DNA of 64,000 bases, from contig NZ_JAEKFT010000006.1 of NCBI RefSeq assembly GCF_018524365.1, forward strand, positions 1 through 64,000. Direction: 5' to 3'. This DNA comes from Denitromonas iodatirespirans (GTDB taxonomy: Bacteria; Pseudomonadota; Gammaproteobacteria; Burkholderiales; Rhodocyclaceae). Positions 62,730 through 64,000 of the stretch are shown here, piece after piece. The notes beneath the pieces are model-generated. The model was not told the origin of the DNA. It saw nothing but the letters and a program-made list of their open reading frames with translations, and did no database searches. Each line of letters opens with the position of its first letter. Within the stretch, counting starts at the first letter, position 1. The position numbers were made by a program, and so were the translations under genes.

Positions 62730-64000
62730 TCAGACTTCTCCTCCTATCAATTGACGCAGGCGGGCTTCGTCCCACCGGTCCAGATTAACCTTGAGATGCG
62801 CCATGCGCGCATCATGTTCGATGACGGCTTCGCGCACGCCGGGCAAATCGAGAATCTGCCGACGAACGGCGTCGATGTCCACTGTTGCAGCGATCGGGTA
62901 GCTGCGCGCGGCCACCTTGGGCGGCGGCAGCATGGTCAGCGCCGCGCCCAGCCACAGCAGGGCGGCCAGGGTGGTGACGACGAACACGCTGTCGGCGCCC
63001 ACATGCTGGCTCAGCCAGCCGCCGAGCGTTGCGCCGAGGAACAGGCCCAGCGCCTGGCTGGTGTTGTACACGCCAAGCGCCGCGCCCTTGGAGGCCGGCG
63101 GGGCGACGCGCGAGACCAGCGAGGGCAGCGTGGCTTCGAGAATATTGAAGGCGACGAAGAAGGCCACCAACAGCGCGCCCATCTGCCACACCTGTTCGCG
63201 GCCGAAGAGCAGGCCGAACTGGGTGAGCGCCAACAGGACGATGGCCGCCAGGAAGATGGGCTTGAGGCGGTTCTTGCGCTCGGCCACGATGATGGCCGGA
63301 ATCATCAGCGCGAAGCTGACCAGCACCGCCGGCAGATAGATTTTCCAGTGTTCGGCGACCGGCAGGTTGCCGCGCGCCACCAAGGCGGCCGGCACCACCA
63401 CGAACATGGCCATCTGCACCAGATGCAGGGTGAAGATGCCGAGATTGAGGCGCAGCAGCTGGGTGTCGCGCAGCACGCCGGCAAAGCGCACCGGCTTGGC
63501 CTCGACCTGCGGGGGGTTGGGCACCACGCGGCGCAGCACGACGATGGCCAGCAGGGCGAGCCCGGCGGTCATCCAGAAGATGCCGGGCATGCCGATGGCG
63601 GCATACAGCAACGGCGCAGCCACCAGCGAGACGGCGAACATCAAGCCGATGGTCGAGCCGATCATGGCCATCACCTTGGTGCGGTGCTGCTCGCGGGTGA
63701 GGTCGGCCGCCAGTGCGGTGACCGCGGCGGAAATGGCCCCGGCGCCCTGCAGCGCCCGGCCGACGATGATCCACTGCACGCTATGGGCCATGGCGGCCAG
63801 GGCCGAGCCGGCGGCGAACAGCAGCAGGCCGACGATGATCACCGGCTTGCGGCCGAAGCGGTCGGAGGCGATGCCGAAGGGGATCTGGAAACAGGCCTGG
63901 GTGAGCCCGTAGATGCCCAGCGCCAGCCCGACCAGCGTGAGGTTGTCGCCGCCCGGCAGGGTGTGCGCGTAGACCGCGAACACCGGCAGGATCAGGAACA
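62730..64000 (-). CDS. YajR-like MFS transporter with C-terminal ferredoxin-like domain (5' end outside window)
   Basis: At least 423 residues are encoded; the frame stays open to the window edge ('FLILPVFAVYAHTLPGG'), so the true start is outside. Motif A is 'GIASDRFGRKPVI'. After the last membrane helix a soluble domain of about 60 residues ('AATVDIDAVRRQILDLPGVR', 'MAHLKVNLDRWDEARLRQLI') has the beta-alpha-beta pattern of an HMA/ferredoxin-like fold, as in E. coli YajR. Substrate unknown. It lies upstream of ssb, where many betaproteobacteria have uvrA-MFS-ssb. Confidence 0.88.
   Translation of the reverse strand, partial: FLILPVFAVYAHTLPGGDNLTLVGLALGIYGLTQACFQIPFGIASDRFGRKPVIIVGLLLFAAGSALAAMAHSVQWIIVGRALQGAGAISAAVTALAADLTREQHRTKVMAMIGSTIGLMFAVSLVAAPLLYAAIGMPGIFWMTAGLALLAIVVLRRVVPNPPQVEAKPVRFAGVLRDTQLLRLNLGIFTLHLVQMAMFVVVPAALVARGNLPVAEHWKIYLPAVLVSFALMIPAIIVAERKNRLKPIFLAAIVLLALTQFGLLFGREQVWQMGALLVAFFVAFNILEATLPSLVSRVAPPASKGAALGVYNTSQALGLFLGATLGGWLSQHVGADSVFVVTTLAALLWLGAALTMLPPPKVAARSYPIAATVDIDAVRRQILDLPGVREAVIEHDARMAHLKVNLDRWDEARLRQLIGGEV

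Overview
The window is GC-rich (roughly two thirds G+C) bacterial chromosome. Its gene content (assimilatory nasA/nirBD/narK with a PP2C-kinase protein, YbiB, Sqr, many PAS/CHASE signalling proteins, TonB receptor, MFS-ssb gene order) suggests a betaproteobacterium close to Rhodocyclales (Azoarcus/Thauera/Denitromonas-like). That placement is inferred from gene content and protein similarity recalled from memory, not from a database search.

Layout: (1) 1-0.8 kb, the tail of an IS481-type insertion sequence that interrupts an ORF-less repeat element. (2) 0.8-8 kb, a lipoprotein and two tandem beta-hydroxyacid dehydrogenases, a CobW/YjiA GTPase, then ybiB and assimilatory nitrate reductase nasA. 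(3) 8-18.5 kb, a CPA2 antiporter, a four-gene signalling operon (HD-GYP regulator, PAS regulator, HDOD protein, histidine kinase), an azlCD exporter operon split by a small transposable element, and a ChaA-type antiporter. (4) 18.6-19.1 kb, an intact copy of the ORF-less repeat element with long terminal inverted repeats. (5) 19.2-25 kb, an RND efflux operon with small secreted Cys-rich and haem proteins, probably metal-related. (6) 25-34.4 kb, hydroxypyruvate isomerase, NhaR-like regulator, Bax-inhibitor-1 protein, a TonB receptor/BNR/thioredoxin operon, AraC regulator, EamA transporter, DsbB. (7) 34.4-40.9 kb, nirB, nirD, narK and a phosphatase-kinase fusion. (8) 41-48 kb, PilZ protein and a second signalling operon. 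(9) 48.1-54.1 kb, an operon combining sulfide:quinone oxidoreductase with an RND pump. (10) 54-64 kb, a CHASE-PAS protein, CbiX-like chelatase, M23 peptidase, tRNA-modifying TcdA, Sel1 protein, MBL hydrolase, a small unknown protein, a six-unit tandem repeat, a PatB/MalY enzyme, ssb and a YajR-like MFS transporter running off the end.

How genes fit together: nitrate enters through NarK, is reduced by NasA to nitrite and by NirBD to ammonium. Both nasA and nirB carry good sigma-54 (-24/-12) promoter matches, and nirB also has an almost perfect NtrC box, so the two separated loci look like one nitrogen-controlled regulon. The sqr/RND operon has a sigma-70 promoter whose -10 is overlapped by an AT-rich inverted repeat of the kind bound by ArsR-family repressors.

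The most unusual observations are: a 311-bp IS1380-like miniature element inserted exactly at the azlC/azlD overlap, whose 5-bp target duplication keeps both genes' stop and start; the long IR-bounded ORF-less element present twice, one copy broken by an IS; the sqr gene embedded in an efflux operon under a putative redox/sulfide-type operator; and a 19-codon ORF with a good ribosome binding site between nirB and nirD. No tRNA, rRNA or CRISPR array was seen.
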